Shown one piece after another: positions 1-11,900 of a stretch of 64,000 bases of DNA. The DNA is taken from the NCBI RefSeq assembly GCF_021018895.1, contig NC_079373.1, positions 8,614,501 to 8,678,500 on the forward strand. Direction: 5' to 3'. The DNA is from Seriola aureovittata (lineage: Eukaryota; Chordata; Actinopteri; Carangiformes; Carangidae). The notes beneath the pieces were generated by a model that saw only the letters and a list, made by a program, of their open reading frames with translations, was not told the DNA's origin and ran no database searches. Within the stretch, counting starts at the first letter, position 1, and the number at the start of each line of letters is the position of its first letter. A program made the translations under genes and the position numbers.

Positions 1-1122
1 AGGTATCTGACTTTCAAAAAACTGTAGAAATGAATTTCATATTCTCGCTGCATGCAGAAATAATGATGTGAAGTTTACCTCTCAGTGCCATTATTGCCAT
101 GTTTCGGTCAGGAAAAATGCAGTTGTTGTTTGTTGACAGTTTGTCAATTGTGTTGTAATGAGGGCCTGTTTATTCTCATGAGCAGAGCATGGTATTAGTA
201 TTGCTTGGGTTAAGGATCTGTATCCATTTGAGGCCAGTCATATATACTAACAGTATATGTCATATATCCAAAATACGACTATGACACCACTAAATGGCAT
301 ACTGTGACAAGGCTATCCAGAGTGTATGCATTTAATGACTTTCAAATAGTGAAAAAACAGGTCCTAACACATTGTGCCAGAAAACACTAAGGGCCAAGAA
401 TTAAATCAGAAAGCTTTGTGCAAAACATGGAAGTGGTAATTTTGTACACTTGGTATTTAGTACTTCACAGAACCTGTGTTTGATTAGTATTGTTGGATCA
501 CACTAATGATCAATTAGAGCACATAAGAAGGGATCCATGATCGTTATTCTCTCTGTCTTGGCTGACATGTCAGAACAACAGGTAGAACTCAAATTACTCC
601 TCTCAGCAATAAATGACCTTTAACCTATTAAATTCACCTCATAATGCCCAAGGACAGAGCTACAAAAAAATTTGCCAGCAATTTGCATTTAGATTGTGCT
701 TCTGTACTAAAGCACGTGCATGAGCTTGCCATGGAAAGAGATAATCCAGCCTCTTTGTTTCAAGCCCAAGTAAGATCTCTGCAGAAGGCCATGCAAGATG
801 GCTTCTCTGCTGGCAGACTCTCCGGTAGCACACACTCGAGCAAATGTTCAAGGGATCCAAGGCCTGAATGAATTGATTGGAATATTTTGCCAGTGGGGTA
901 ACAGACACATAGCTTTCTCTTAAATGAATGAAATGAATATTTATCAAGGTCTGCTGCTGGATATAAATTAAAAAACAATTTATCCATAATTGCCACATTT
1001 TCACTGCAGTTGAAAGATTAAATTTGGCGAGGCAGGAAATTTTAATAGTAAAACTGTGAAATTTGAAGCATCTACAAACTTTGACTCAATCCACTCTTTA
1101 TTTCATATTTAGCTGCTTTACT

Positions 1123-1545
1123 TCAGTCCCACTCATCATGCTGCTGTGGCCTCATCGTGTCTGAAAGCAGAAGTGGACCATATAGTTCTGCAGATAACTC
1201 TTTCATTGTTTCTATATCACAGGTCCATTCTGTCCCACTAGGAGGTGTGACTCCTTTATTGGATGTATTGATGAAAGCAGCTCTAGCAATCAAGTCGAAT
1301 GGACCCAGCCATTTATTTTCATTAACTGCTCATATTTCTTTAGGCTTCACAGGGATGGAGAGGAGCAGGCCATTTGTGGGGCTTGAGAGTGGAATCATCA
1401 GTGCTACCTTTGGAAGGATTACCACTCCGTTTATAGGCCAACACTCTGCACTGCTCATTTTATCTGATGCATGCCTATTCCAATACACACTGATATCAAA
1501 GCAGTGAGAGTTTTTTCTTGTTGTGCGAGTCTTAGATTATCAGAG
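1123..1545 (-). pseudogene. Possible decayed coding fragment of unknown origin
   Basis: On the minus strand one frame runs from about 1545 to a TGA at 1125-1123 with a single in-frame TGA (1332-1330). Composition is protein-like: several Trp and Cys, spaced prolines, segments such as LGPFDLIARAAF and TEWTCDIETMKEL. There is no recognisable family and no start codon that stands out. It could be an old retroelement or gene fragment, or chance, since the plus strand is also open for 116 codons here. Confidence 0.2.
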
Positions 1546-1858
1546 CCTTCATATTACCATATTTACTCAGGCACACCTACCTGGATGTCAGATGTGACTT
1601 TTTTATTGTCCAAGCTTTATTGCACTGCCTATCTGTCTCATTACATTGTGATATCAGAGTAATTTGACAGAGAACACATTTGGAAAAGATTTGCTTCTTA
1701 CAGACAAAGCCGCTCCTGAATAGTCTACTTCACACACGTGTTCCCTGATCTTTTCGCCTCCTGGGTTTTCTGAATATGAATAGACAGGTTGAATGAAATG
1801 ATGATATCTGTGAAAAGTGCCTGTTTCAGAGGACTAAGGCTGACAACAAATGATAGCG

Positions 1859-1889
<31 letters not shown>
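1859..1889. repeat. Poly-C run (31 bp)
   Basis: Uninterrupted run of C. The exact length is likely to be unreliable in sequencing. It encodes a polyproline stretch in a spurious open frame. Confidence 0.97.
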
Positions 1890-4800
1890 ACATCAAAAGG
1901 CTCATTATTCCAGACAATTTCAGTACATTCATTATTTGCAACGTTTCTTCATTCCTCTGCGTATTCCTTGTGTAAAAAGGTATCATTCGGCTGTCTTGCA
2001 GTCAGTTAAAATAGTGGGAGATCTATTCATGAGGGCCTTAATATTTCTCTTTCATCCACAGTCAACAAACCCAGTTCAGAGGCTTACTAATGGGATAATG
2101 GTGTTGTAATAAGACTCTGTAGATTGAATAGAGATTGAATAACAACATTTGAAGTAAGCTGAGCAGTACACTATAAATTCTCCGTGCAATGCACATTTAT
2201 CTGTAAAAACCAAAGGAGCCCAAATTTGTATAGATGCCCTTGCTGAGCTGTGTGGTGCACATAGAAGAGCAACAGAATATGTTGTAAATACACATAAAAG
2301 CACAGTCTTTTCAGTATCTGGAAATGAATTCTGTGAAAGAGACATAAGTACAAGTTTGTGTTTTGTGTGTGTTTTTGTGAAAACATGCTTTAGTGATACA
2401 GTAAGTGGACACTCATTACATATTCTCTGTAGCTATAACCCTGCTGTCTTTGTTGAAAGCATGCAGTGTTGAAGCTAATGCCTTCTCGACAGCCACCATT
2501 ATGTCTGGATATTTACGATGTAAATAGTAGGAATAGGGAGCATTTACTATAGCTTTAATTACAGGTTACAAATCACAAATTAATTACATTAAGATGCTTC
2601 TAGTATTACTCATTATGACAGGTTTACACACTTTGTGAATCATTTTGTGTAAACTAAGCAAATATGCATACACATGGAAAACTTTTGCATTCATGTGAAC
2701 ATAAAATGTTCAAATTAGGCAGGTATTGCAAACTCAGCCATATTTTCTTTGAGATGTGGTGTTCAAGACCTTTGTCAAGTCTGTTCAGTCTGTAACATCA
2801 CTCAAATGTCCATATTGATGGGCGCGCTGATTATACTTATGTATTGTGTCGTACTGACTGTAGCACTTTACATCACGAGCCTTGTCAGCAGGCAATGCCT
2901 TAATAACTCCTCCCCTGAGCTTTTTACCTGAAGTGATGCTTGATTAATAAATCTTCATTCATTATACCTTTTCAAAAGCCTGATTTAATTATGCATCTAT
3001 TCAACACAATAGCAGGCTAATTATAAACTAAATTAATTAATGCAATGCTGAAAATTCAACTTTTGACAAGTGGCTGAAATCATTTTTAAACATGTCATAT
3101 AAATCAAGACCATGCTTCAAAAACATTGTATTAAATGTTGGGTATGTGTTAAAAATCAGTTTCAACAAATTACAGAGTGAAGAGCTCAAATTACCAATTT
3201 TGCTTGAGTCATACTTCAAACCTGATATGCATTTTTGACAGATTTCATAACGCCGAGCCAAATTAAAAGAAACTGTCAGTCAGGAACAGCCCTGTCAAAA
3301 GTGTGAATACTAATTCAGTTTGATTTGATGGTACAGGTTCTGTTCTGTTCTGTATTGCTCCCAATATTAAACCAAGCAGCATTCAAGGATTCAGCGAAGA
3401 CTGTGATTGAATTCCCCAGAGATTTTCAGACCCGAACCCTGCAGTCACACGTCATTGAGATATGGAATATACATACTGCAGAAGAGATGCTGCGATACAG
3501 TGATTAATAAGAAACCAGACAGGAGGGACCGGAGGCTGGTGTTGGGAGGGAGAAATGAACACAGCCACAAACAGATGTATATGGGAGTAGGCGTAAGAAG
3601 CATAAATATTAACAGCAGTGTGTAGCTGTGCAGGGTGTAAGCATTAGCATGTAACAGTGTAAGCATAAGAAAGATTTAATAATTTTCAAATTAAATATTG
3701 AGGTAATAAACATGAGTGGAGATTGTTCGGGTCAGTTAGTGGTCACCTGATGTAATGTGAAGGACTTATAACAACTACTCACAGTAAAAAGTAAACAAAA
3801 AATATATATATAAGAAAAACATGAGCTGACAGATGCCAGATTCACTTAATGTTCTTGGTATTACCAAGGAAATGAAGCCTCCTCTTCATTCTCCGTTCAC
3901 CGTGTGCTGTTTTATTATCATACCAAAATTTCATTTCATGTTGGGAAAACCTATTTTTGACACTTTTTTTGCTCATATCACAACTTTTCAGTGGTACAGG
4001 ATGAGAAGAGCAAACGTGTTGGAGCAAGAGGGGTGTCACATTTTTGAGCTCAGGGAGAAAAGACGGTGAAGTTGTTTTTTTGTAGAACATGTAATCTTCA
4101 GCACTGTAGGCATGCTATTGAAACCAAGTAATGTGGGGGGGATTCTTGAATGTCAGTAATGGCTTACAGTAGAATCAGAAAAGTAAAGATCAGCCTCATG
4201 TCCATGATCACTTTGGGCCGCTGTGCAGACTTAATCTCCCAAAACCGTGTGGCACGTGCCAATGCTGTGTGTGCAGAATACATTTCAAAGTAAGAGATTC
4301 AATACACACAGGCCACATTTTCGGGCATTTTCCATCTGTCGTGAGGTTGTTTGCGGAGCTGCTGAGGCCCCATGTATAATTCTAACAGGTACTTTTCTCC
4401 ATCCCACATGCAGCTGCCAATGAGCCTGTCAGCAAACAAAGGAGGAGTTGGCATGTAAGAAAGAACAGCTGGTGAGTGCTAATATACAGACCTGCTGATT
4501 TGCCAAGGCCTCTGTGGTACACATATGTACCCTCAGAGACATGCTCACCCTCAGATTCCAGCCCCTGCAGGACCTCCGAGCAGCTTTGCTGTCCTAATCC
4601 TAAATCTGGGTTCATACCACCACCACCTGTGTTGTCATACTTTCATCCAAAGGGCGATTTAGGCAAAACATACAGCTACAGCTAGCATGTGTTGGGCAAC
4701 GTGAGGCAATAGTTTCTTCTACAGCCAAATTTTAACAAATGAGTAAACGGGGTGACTATGGTCAATATGAGCTGATGTTTCCCTGGTTGTAGGACGAGTA

Positions 4801-5373
4801 GCAGTGAATAATTTCTGTAGTTGGCAGTGATAACGTGTGCACATGCAGTACAAGTTGAATAAATACATTTGTGCTTGAAACTGTTTAGTGGCTAATCTAG
4901 AAAGAAAAAAGAACACAATGGAATTTCTTACCAGTATCTTATTTTTAAATTTTTGTGAATACAAAATAAGGCGATGGGGATTCTTTTCGACCTTGGCTTA
5001 ACTTGCAGAAATTGTCACTTGATTCTGGTGAGACTTTGGCCATGACTTCATGGTTCAGGTGGTGGGAATGAACCAAAGCAATGAATGTCGTGGGCAGTAA
5101 ATCTGAAACAGTGAGCTGAAAGATGCTGAATCTCTTTGGTTAGAGCTGAGAGAAACTTCAGGGTCGAGTGACAAATTCTGTGGGTTCATTACTCACTTCA
5201 TCTGCTTCGTACCCCTTTAAGATTAGGCCTATACATATCATTTGAGCCATTGTTAGTATGGAATAGTATAGCTTTAAAAAATACTATAGACAGTAGATGC
5301 AACCGACAAAAACATCATAGTTGTAAGTACGTGTAAGATATGCCAAAATAAAAAGAATCAATTTCAATTTGTG

Positions 5374-5421
5374 GCCACACTGTGAGCTGCTGGGTTTGAA
5401 CCCAGCAGCTCACAGTGTGGC
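5374..5421. repeat. 48-bp near-perfect palindrome (23-bp arms, 2-bp centre)
   Basis: The left arm 5374-5396 and right arm 5399-5421 are exact reverse complements, separated by TG. The centre reads GGGTTTGAACCC, which resembles a tRNA-type B box (GGTTCGAnnCC). A two-base loop is too short for a microRNA precursor hairpin; a cruciform or templated fold-back insertion is more natural. Confidence 0.97.
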
Positions 5422-8400
5422 ATTGCTTGTTTAAACTGCATATCTCCATCAGTCACCTTCTGCTGCAGTTTTTACCAGCCTCAATCCACAATACCCAGAT
5501 AAATTGCACAAAAACCACAGACAAACTGCCAAGATCCCTCTGTATTCACTCCAACTGGGCCTCCCAGCCAGGTACACAACCCTGTGATGTCACATTAAAG
5601 CTGCGGGAGTCTGGGGATCTGGAAAAGAGATGGGGGAGCAGGAAGTAGGACATGCAACAAGAGGGTAAAATCAGCTTAGAAAATTCCCTCAAGGGGCTCT
5701 GAAGGTATCTTCACACAAACAGTTGCCTCACAGTAGCCCACACACACGCTCACACACGCAGTCGCAAGGCACAATGGCTGTTGTGATCCATTAGAGGAAT
5801 GATAAGAGGGGCATGTGGCAGGGAGAAGACTATAGATCTCAATGCAAATTCTGCGTCTCCTGATAGAATGAAAAGACTTTTCTTTAGGAGGAAGCGTGCT
5901 GCTGTGGCAGTGGCGGGTGGCTTCACTGGGGCGAAAGAGGAAGACTGGTAAACAAGAATTAAATGATGCCGAGTGTTCACTGAGGCTGCCGGCATGACAT
6001 TTCTGCTCTGTAAGATTAATAATGAAGGAGATTACAGGCACCTCGATGGGGACGCACAAATGAGACAAAACCCAGGAAGATTATTAGAAGGCTTACAGCC
6101 CACGTCAAATAACGGAGGGCCCCAGACAGCTGTTGTGAAATTAATATTTTATGGCCCTCCATCAAAGACCACAAGGAGGGATCTCGACTTTATATCAGCA
6201 AAATTGGGGTGCCTGTGTATTGAAAGTATGTGCTGGTTATCATTATTACCATATGATTTGGCAGCTTGTTACTGTGCCATAAAGTGAGAGAGAATTAAAT
6301 AATTCATGTAAAATACGAAATGTTGTATTGTTTTTGTAAACCTCACTGCTCAAAGCTATTGTTCTGATTTTAAATAGGACACCAGAAATCAAACAAGGCA
6401 AGGCGGCGGGCGATATCTGAGGAAGCAGGAAGACATGGGAGGGGGCAACCGGAGGTCAGGAATGACTGCTAATAAAGATATTTTATGAAATTTATAATAA
6501 GCTACCATACAATTCAGAAAAAGGTTTGGAGGCAATTGCAAATTTGGTTGCATCCTTTTAAGAAGAAGTCGAATAGTTTTTGCTATTTACAACTGGCTGA
6601 AGGCAGAAAAAACATGAACGCAGTTAGCATGTCTTCAAACAATGTTCTGGTGAGGACTCTTGATGTAGACTGTCAGTGAGACGGGATCAAACAGATGTGG
6701 ATTGACAGGTGAATGTAATTTGCAAGTTTTAGCTCAGTGTTGATTTTGATTTCTGACAGACACATCAGCAGCCATTGTCTACCCTCCCACCCCCCCACCC
6801 ACCCACCCCAAAAAACTGGGGAGGTCGCTGTTGATAGACATCTCACAGACTTGTTTTATCTCTTCTCTAAAACAGACAATACATGCCTTTAAGCAATGCC
6901 CAAAAGGTTTCATGGCAGAGCAGGGTAACGTGTTTGTTTTCTCCACCTTATGGGACGGGATGTGCATCTCACATACTGTAACTACATAACCAGCGGAGCA
7001 GTCACCACGCACAAATAATTGCCTCTTTTGCAGATGTGGCAATTCCCCATGATAGGGCCTGGTGAAATGTAAGCCATTACGGTCGCATAGCATCCCTGGC
7101 ATTTGAGGACGAGGCCAAATGTAAATAACTAGTGATGGGTGGTGATGCGCGGTTATGTCAGGCTGTATCTCTGTGTAGCTGAAGGTCATTGTGCTTGGCA
7201 AGAATTCATCACCCCCAGTGTTCGCGTTGTTGCAATGGGACATAGAATTCATTGCTTTCTATTTGTCAAGTGCATTTCATTTCACCACACTATGAACCCA
7301 ATAATGCATGCAGCAATGCAGCATATTGTAGATGTGGCATAGCAGAGAGTTTGAAGCATTACTGCACCAAAGAAGATGCTCCAAGAATTGACAGGAAATA
7401 TGCTGTTTGAAAGCTTTTGACAAGGATATCTTTTCCCCCAGAATAACCTCTGTGATTCACGTCAGACAACCCTTCTGTCTGAGGTTCAGAATCTCTGAAT
7501 TTGTGTAGTAAATAGTGAATAGAATTTGCATCAAGTCTACACATTTCCAATTTGACCTTTTTTGGGTCAGAGAGATTGAAAGAAAGCATCAGAGTGAGTG
7601 GAGTAAGTGATGGAACAGCATTCATCCTTCTCTTAAAAGACAACAGGTAGACCTCAAGTTGTTTATTAATGTAAATCTGATGACTCTGTAGGAGCTGAAT
7701 AACACTTTATTGGTGTCTGCTTCACAGGCCTTATCGTGCCTGTTTATCCCTCTATTGCTTTCATTACATCCACTCCCACCTTAAGGAATTGCCTGACATG
7801 TGCTAGTCTACATTTTTTCACATCAAAAGGTTTCACTATTTAGCTCTGCAGTTCCTCTGTGGATTTAGTCTGTCTCAGTGTCTTCTGTGTCTCTTCATGT
7901 CCCAGACTGACTCCATGATGATGAGGTCAGGGCTCTATGTAGGGCAAACCATCTACTGATGATGGAAAAAATCTAAACACCTTCACTCCCCAAAACTTTT
8001 GCATAGTGGTATTCTCATTGAGATCAAGATCTCGTTTACTAATTCTACCAAAAGAGTGCAAAGAGTCTGTGACAGGGAGGAGGAGAGGGAGACGCTGTGT
8101 GAAGGAGAGAAAGAGCGGAGGAAGAGGGAGAGCTTCATAATATTATCTCTGCAGTTTGAATGATATCATCTAGCAGAATGCAGCACTTCTTTTCAAGATT
8201 GAGAGTAAAATCTTTCTTTCTCTTTTAGTTTCAAAACTTCAGGAGTTTTACTCTTGCTCAGCTCTGTGAATCCCTTCCTGCTTAGCTATATGTTGCCTAG
8301 CAACACAAACAACAGGCATTCTGAGGCTCAGGAGCTACATTTTCTAATAATTAAAACTGAAAAGAGAGATCCACATTTGTGTTATGTGTAGATGAATGAC

Positions 8401-8566
8401 TAATATTTTTTATTTGGTTGTTGGTAAGCGGTCATGGTATAAGCAGTAGACAAACCAGTTCTTAGCCCTTGTGCATGGCCAGATTAACCTCCCGAGGGGC
8501 TCCAGGGCAAAAATCTGTTGTTAGGCCCCTATTGACTTCCACAATACTCAGAAACCAGCCAGTACT
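5422..8566. other. Non-coding flank, no gene seen
   Basis: No exon or RNA gene recognised. 6000-6290 has moderately GC-balanced, low-repeat text with ATTA-type motifs that could be conserved non-coding DNA. 6780-6812 is a C-rich tract on the plus strand. 8467-8565 looks like part of a further dispersed repeat. Confidence 0.5.
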
Positions 8567-8925
8567 CCAGAGCTGAAATGATTAAGTTGATTAATTAAGT
8601 AGTTGATTAACAAAAATGAAATAAATTATTTTTTAAAAATGGCACTTCAAATCACTTTATAGCAAAAATGCCCAAAATCCACTGGTACTAACCTCTCAAA
8701 TGTGAATTTTCTTGTTTTGGTCATTTTCTATGATAGTATATCTCAGCATTTTAGGGCGTTTTGATTCTTGGTTAGACAAAATAAGAAATTACAATATGTT
8801 AACTTAGGCTTGAATGATGGACATTTTTCAATGTTTTTCTGGCATTTTATACATTGAAAAGCAATCAGTTATTTAAGAAAATGATTCTCCGACAAATTGA
8901 TAATGAAATTAATGGTTGCAGCCCC
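8567..8925 (-). mobile_element. Dispersed percomorph repeat of the 'gattaatcgatt' type, reverse orientation
   Basis: Begins with a degenerate GATTAAGTTGATTAATTAAG end and finishes with AATGAAATTAATGGTTGCAG. Inside are diagnostic pieces: CAAAAATGCC, TCTCAAATGTGAATTTTCTT, a TATGATAGTA motif and GACATTTTTCAATGTTTTTC. The order matches the reverse complement of the copy at 63030-63352 and of a very common acanthomorph repeat that I know from memory. Non-coding and strongly diverged; I do not know its formal name. Confidence 0.8.
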
Positions 8926-11900
8926 ACAATACTTCTGTGATGGAATAATACAACTCTGTCTGAGGATTTCTGTGTGTTACTTGACACAGAGAAAAAAGGT
9001 AAGCAGTTTGTGTTTAACAGCAGAGCTCAGTGACGGTCTTAAAACTAGGTTTTGGAGTCCCTCTAGGAGATCAGGACAATGAGAATATTCTGTTTCAGTG
9101 GTGCAAAATTTACAGTTAATCAAATTTTGTAGCCCCAAATGATATAGAGTAAACTGGGACTTTTGGGGCCCCTGCAGTTCTGGTGCATACAACTTTTTGG
9201 GTATGATTCCTTATGCATATTAAAAAGGAATCATCATTTCTGATTGGCTAGCAGGTGTTTGTGAAAATCGTTTAAACACTGCTAACAGCTAACTCGGCAT
9301 GGAAAGTATATTAAACTAAAATTGCAAGTAACTGCAGCAAAAGCAATTCTACTTAGTTATTAGTTATTGTACAATGGCTACATTCCATACAAATTCCACT
9401 TCCAGGGAACCTCCTAATGTGGATTCTGCCTCAACGGTGTTTGTAATGGAACCAAGCCATCATTACTGTTATTACACAGCTGTGTCTTTCTTGCTATGAA
9501 AAGTTAAAATGTCCACTGGGAGAAAAGTCTACTTGTACCCAAACTTTCATACTACTTAATTACCCTTATGATGGATCAGAATAATGCTTCTGCTCTCATG
9601 ATGGCCCGTTCTTCAATTTTAATGGTAGATCTTTTAAAACCTATATTTAAATCCCTGTACCTGTATTAGTGTCAAACAGAAGGCATGGAAAACTTGTGAT
9701 GCACCCATTTATACCTCAAATGGGCTTTGGTTTTTGAATTGCACATCTATAAACTGCAAACATCTGCGAATTTCTTATATTTATATTTCATCTCTATTAT
9801 ATTTTTCTATTAACTTAAAAATGTTATCTGACCAAAACCATTACCGATATCTTTATGTGCTGACATCCTTTGAACGCTCTGTTCTGCATACAAAACTGCC
9901 AAAGAAGGAGGTTAAACAGGATGTTCATATTTGAAAGAAATATTAGCCTTTTGGATCATTGGTAGAATTAATGCAGTGCATTAGTCCAACAATATGACCA
10001 CACATGAATGGCTATCAGGTCCCGCTGCGTTTCTGATCATCAAAAGCAATATTAGCCAAGCTATTCAGCTTCCACTGTTGAATGGAATCTAATTTACAAT
10101 ATGCCTACAAGACCCTTTTATAGTAATATGAGGTGAGCATGTGCATGTGTGAGGGAGAGATAGAGGACTTTGCAATAGAATAAGAGAGAATGTTAGAGAG
10201 GGCTACCATTCATATGCACACAATACTGTATGCAGTATTTTATCAGATAATATCAAGTCGAACAGAGAACAATGCCAGACTGTGCCATAAAGCCTGCAGT
10301 GGTACACCCACTTGTCTTTTCTCTGGGAGTAGCTGCATGTTATGTCAGTGTTGAATGGTGCCAGGAAAAAAAATAAAGTAACAAAATTGTTATATATTAG
10401 TTTAAACAACTTAGTGGTCCAATTTTAGTATCCAGTACAGTAGTAGTTTGTGTGTTATGGTATGGACAGAAACCCCTGGAGCGTACTATTCATCTTCAAA
10501 GAGCAAACTAACAAAATATATACAAAGTTAAAAACAGGAAGAAATGAAATTGGCCACATTTCCAGTTAAAACACTGTGAACTTGCAAAGACCTGTCTTCA
10601 CCTCCGGTTGTTCTAAAATCCTAAAAACACTAAACACTAAAAGGGCAAACTAAAAAGGCAAATCTTGATAGTTATTTTAGAATCGGTCACAATGATGGAA
10701 GACAAAACATTTTTTAAAAAGACCTCTTAGCCATGGTGACCATTTACCTCTTACTGACAACTAAGCAAACAGGTTCCTCTGGTCAGATATAAAGGAAAGC
10801 AAGGTAGTGGCAAGGTGGTGAAGAACTTGTTTTAAATGTGAAACCTGGTCATAGGGTATAAAAGGAGTTCTGAGTGTCTGAAAATTGGCCGTTGTGCTCA
10901 ACGTCATGGTCCTATACTGTCAAGATGCCAGAGTTACAGTGTTGCAAATGTTGCAGTAAACCTGCACGCTTACTGATTTATTAGAGTAAATTCATTCACC
11001 ATCAAGAATACTGCAGTAAAAACCCAGCATGATGCTGCTGATAGTCTACTCCTGGTTCTTTAGGTGTTGTGTTCAATAGGTGACAACAAAAGAGGTTAAA
11101 TCGATATATTGTAGGGCACTTTGACATTTCCTGGCAGTATACATTAAAGCAAAATGTGAATGTCCATTTAACAGAATACGCAATCTATAGTACATTCCAG
11201 GCTCTATTTTCTTAGCAATCAATTATAGTTTCAGCCTGAATCCCTGCCCACATGTCGAATTTTGTCAAGCGATTCAAATTGGTCTGGGGTTGTTCTTGTG
11301 TAAGGCTGTTTGTCTGGTTGAAGAGATGGTTGGGCCAGTTTTTGTGGGTGGGACTCGGAGACATGACCATTGGTACCAAAGTCAGACATACTGTATCAGA
11401 GTATTTTAAATAGTTACTGTCACCAGTTTAATATATTCTAAATCACTCCTTGTGATGCATTAAACTTTATGCATCCATTGAATAAATACAATGCCCTGTA
11501 TCAGATCATGCAGCAATAGCAGATACAGTCTTTGTAGACAGCCCGGCTGCTTCATAATGCATGTGCGCCTGTTCACCTGTTTTTCACACGTGATCAGAAT
11601 CTTTAGATAATGTGTTTAAAAAGAAAGCGCACTTGAGTAGATGGAGGCAGGACTAAGTTGGCTAACTTACCTTGGTAATAGTTACAAATGCTAGCCAGCC
11701 TTCCTGACTGCCTCAAGTTTAGTTAACTGAACACGGACTCCACTTCTCTTTAAGTGTCCTCTGATTTGCCCTGATATGGAAACAAAACTGTAAATATTAT
11801 AGATGTGCATTGTAGTTAGATGTCTCCGCTCCATCACTCTCCTTACTTCCAGGACACATCATTGTGTGTTATCGAAATCAAAAGTTTTCTAAAAAGCAAA

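Larger units (their letters stand above)
1..5373. other. Non-coding flank downstream of pdzrn4
   Basis: AT-rich sequence with only short open frames lacking family motifs or convincing splice sites. It contains a poly-C run and a possible decayed coding stretch near 1.1-1.5 kb, both listed separately. No neighbouring gene could be recognised; in human PDZRN4 is followed by GXYLT1, and I saw no GXYLT1-like exon. Confidence 0.6.

Noticed and set aside
5374..5421. MicroRNA or tRNA gene at the palindrome
   Set aside because: The loop is only two bases and there is no cloverleaf or A box; the B-box resemblance is limited to the palindrome centre.
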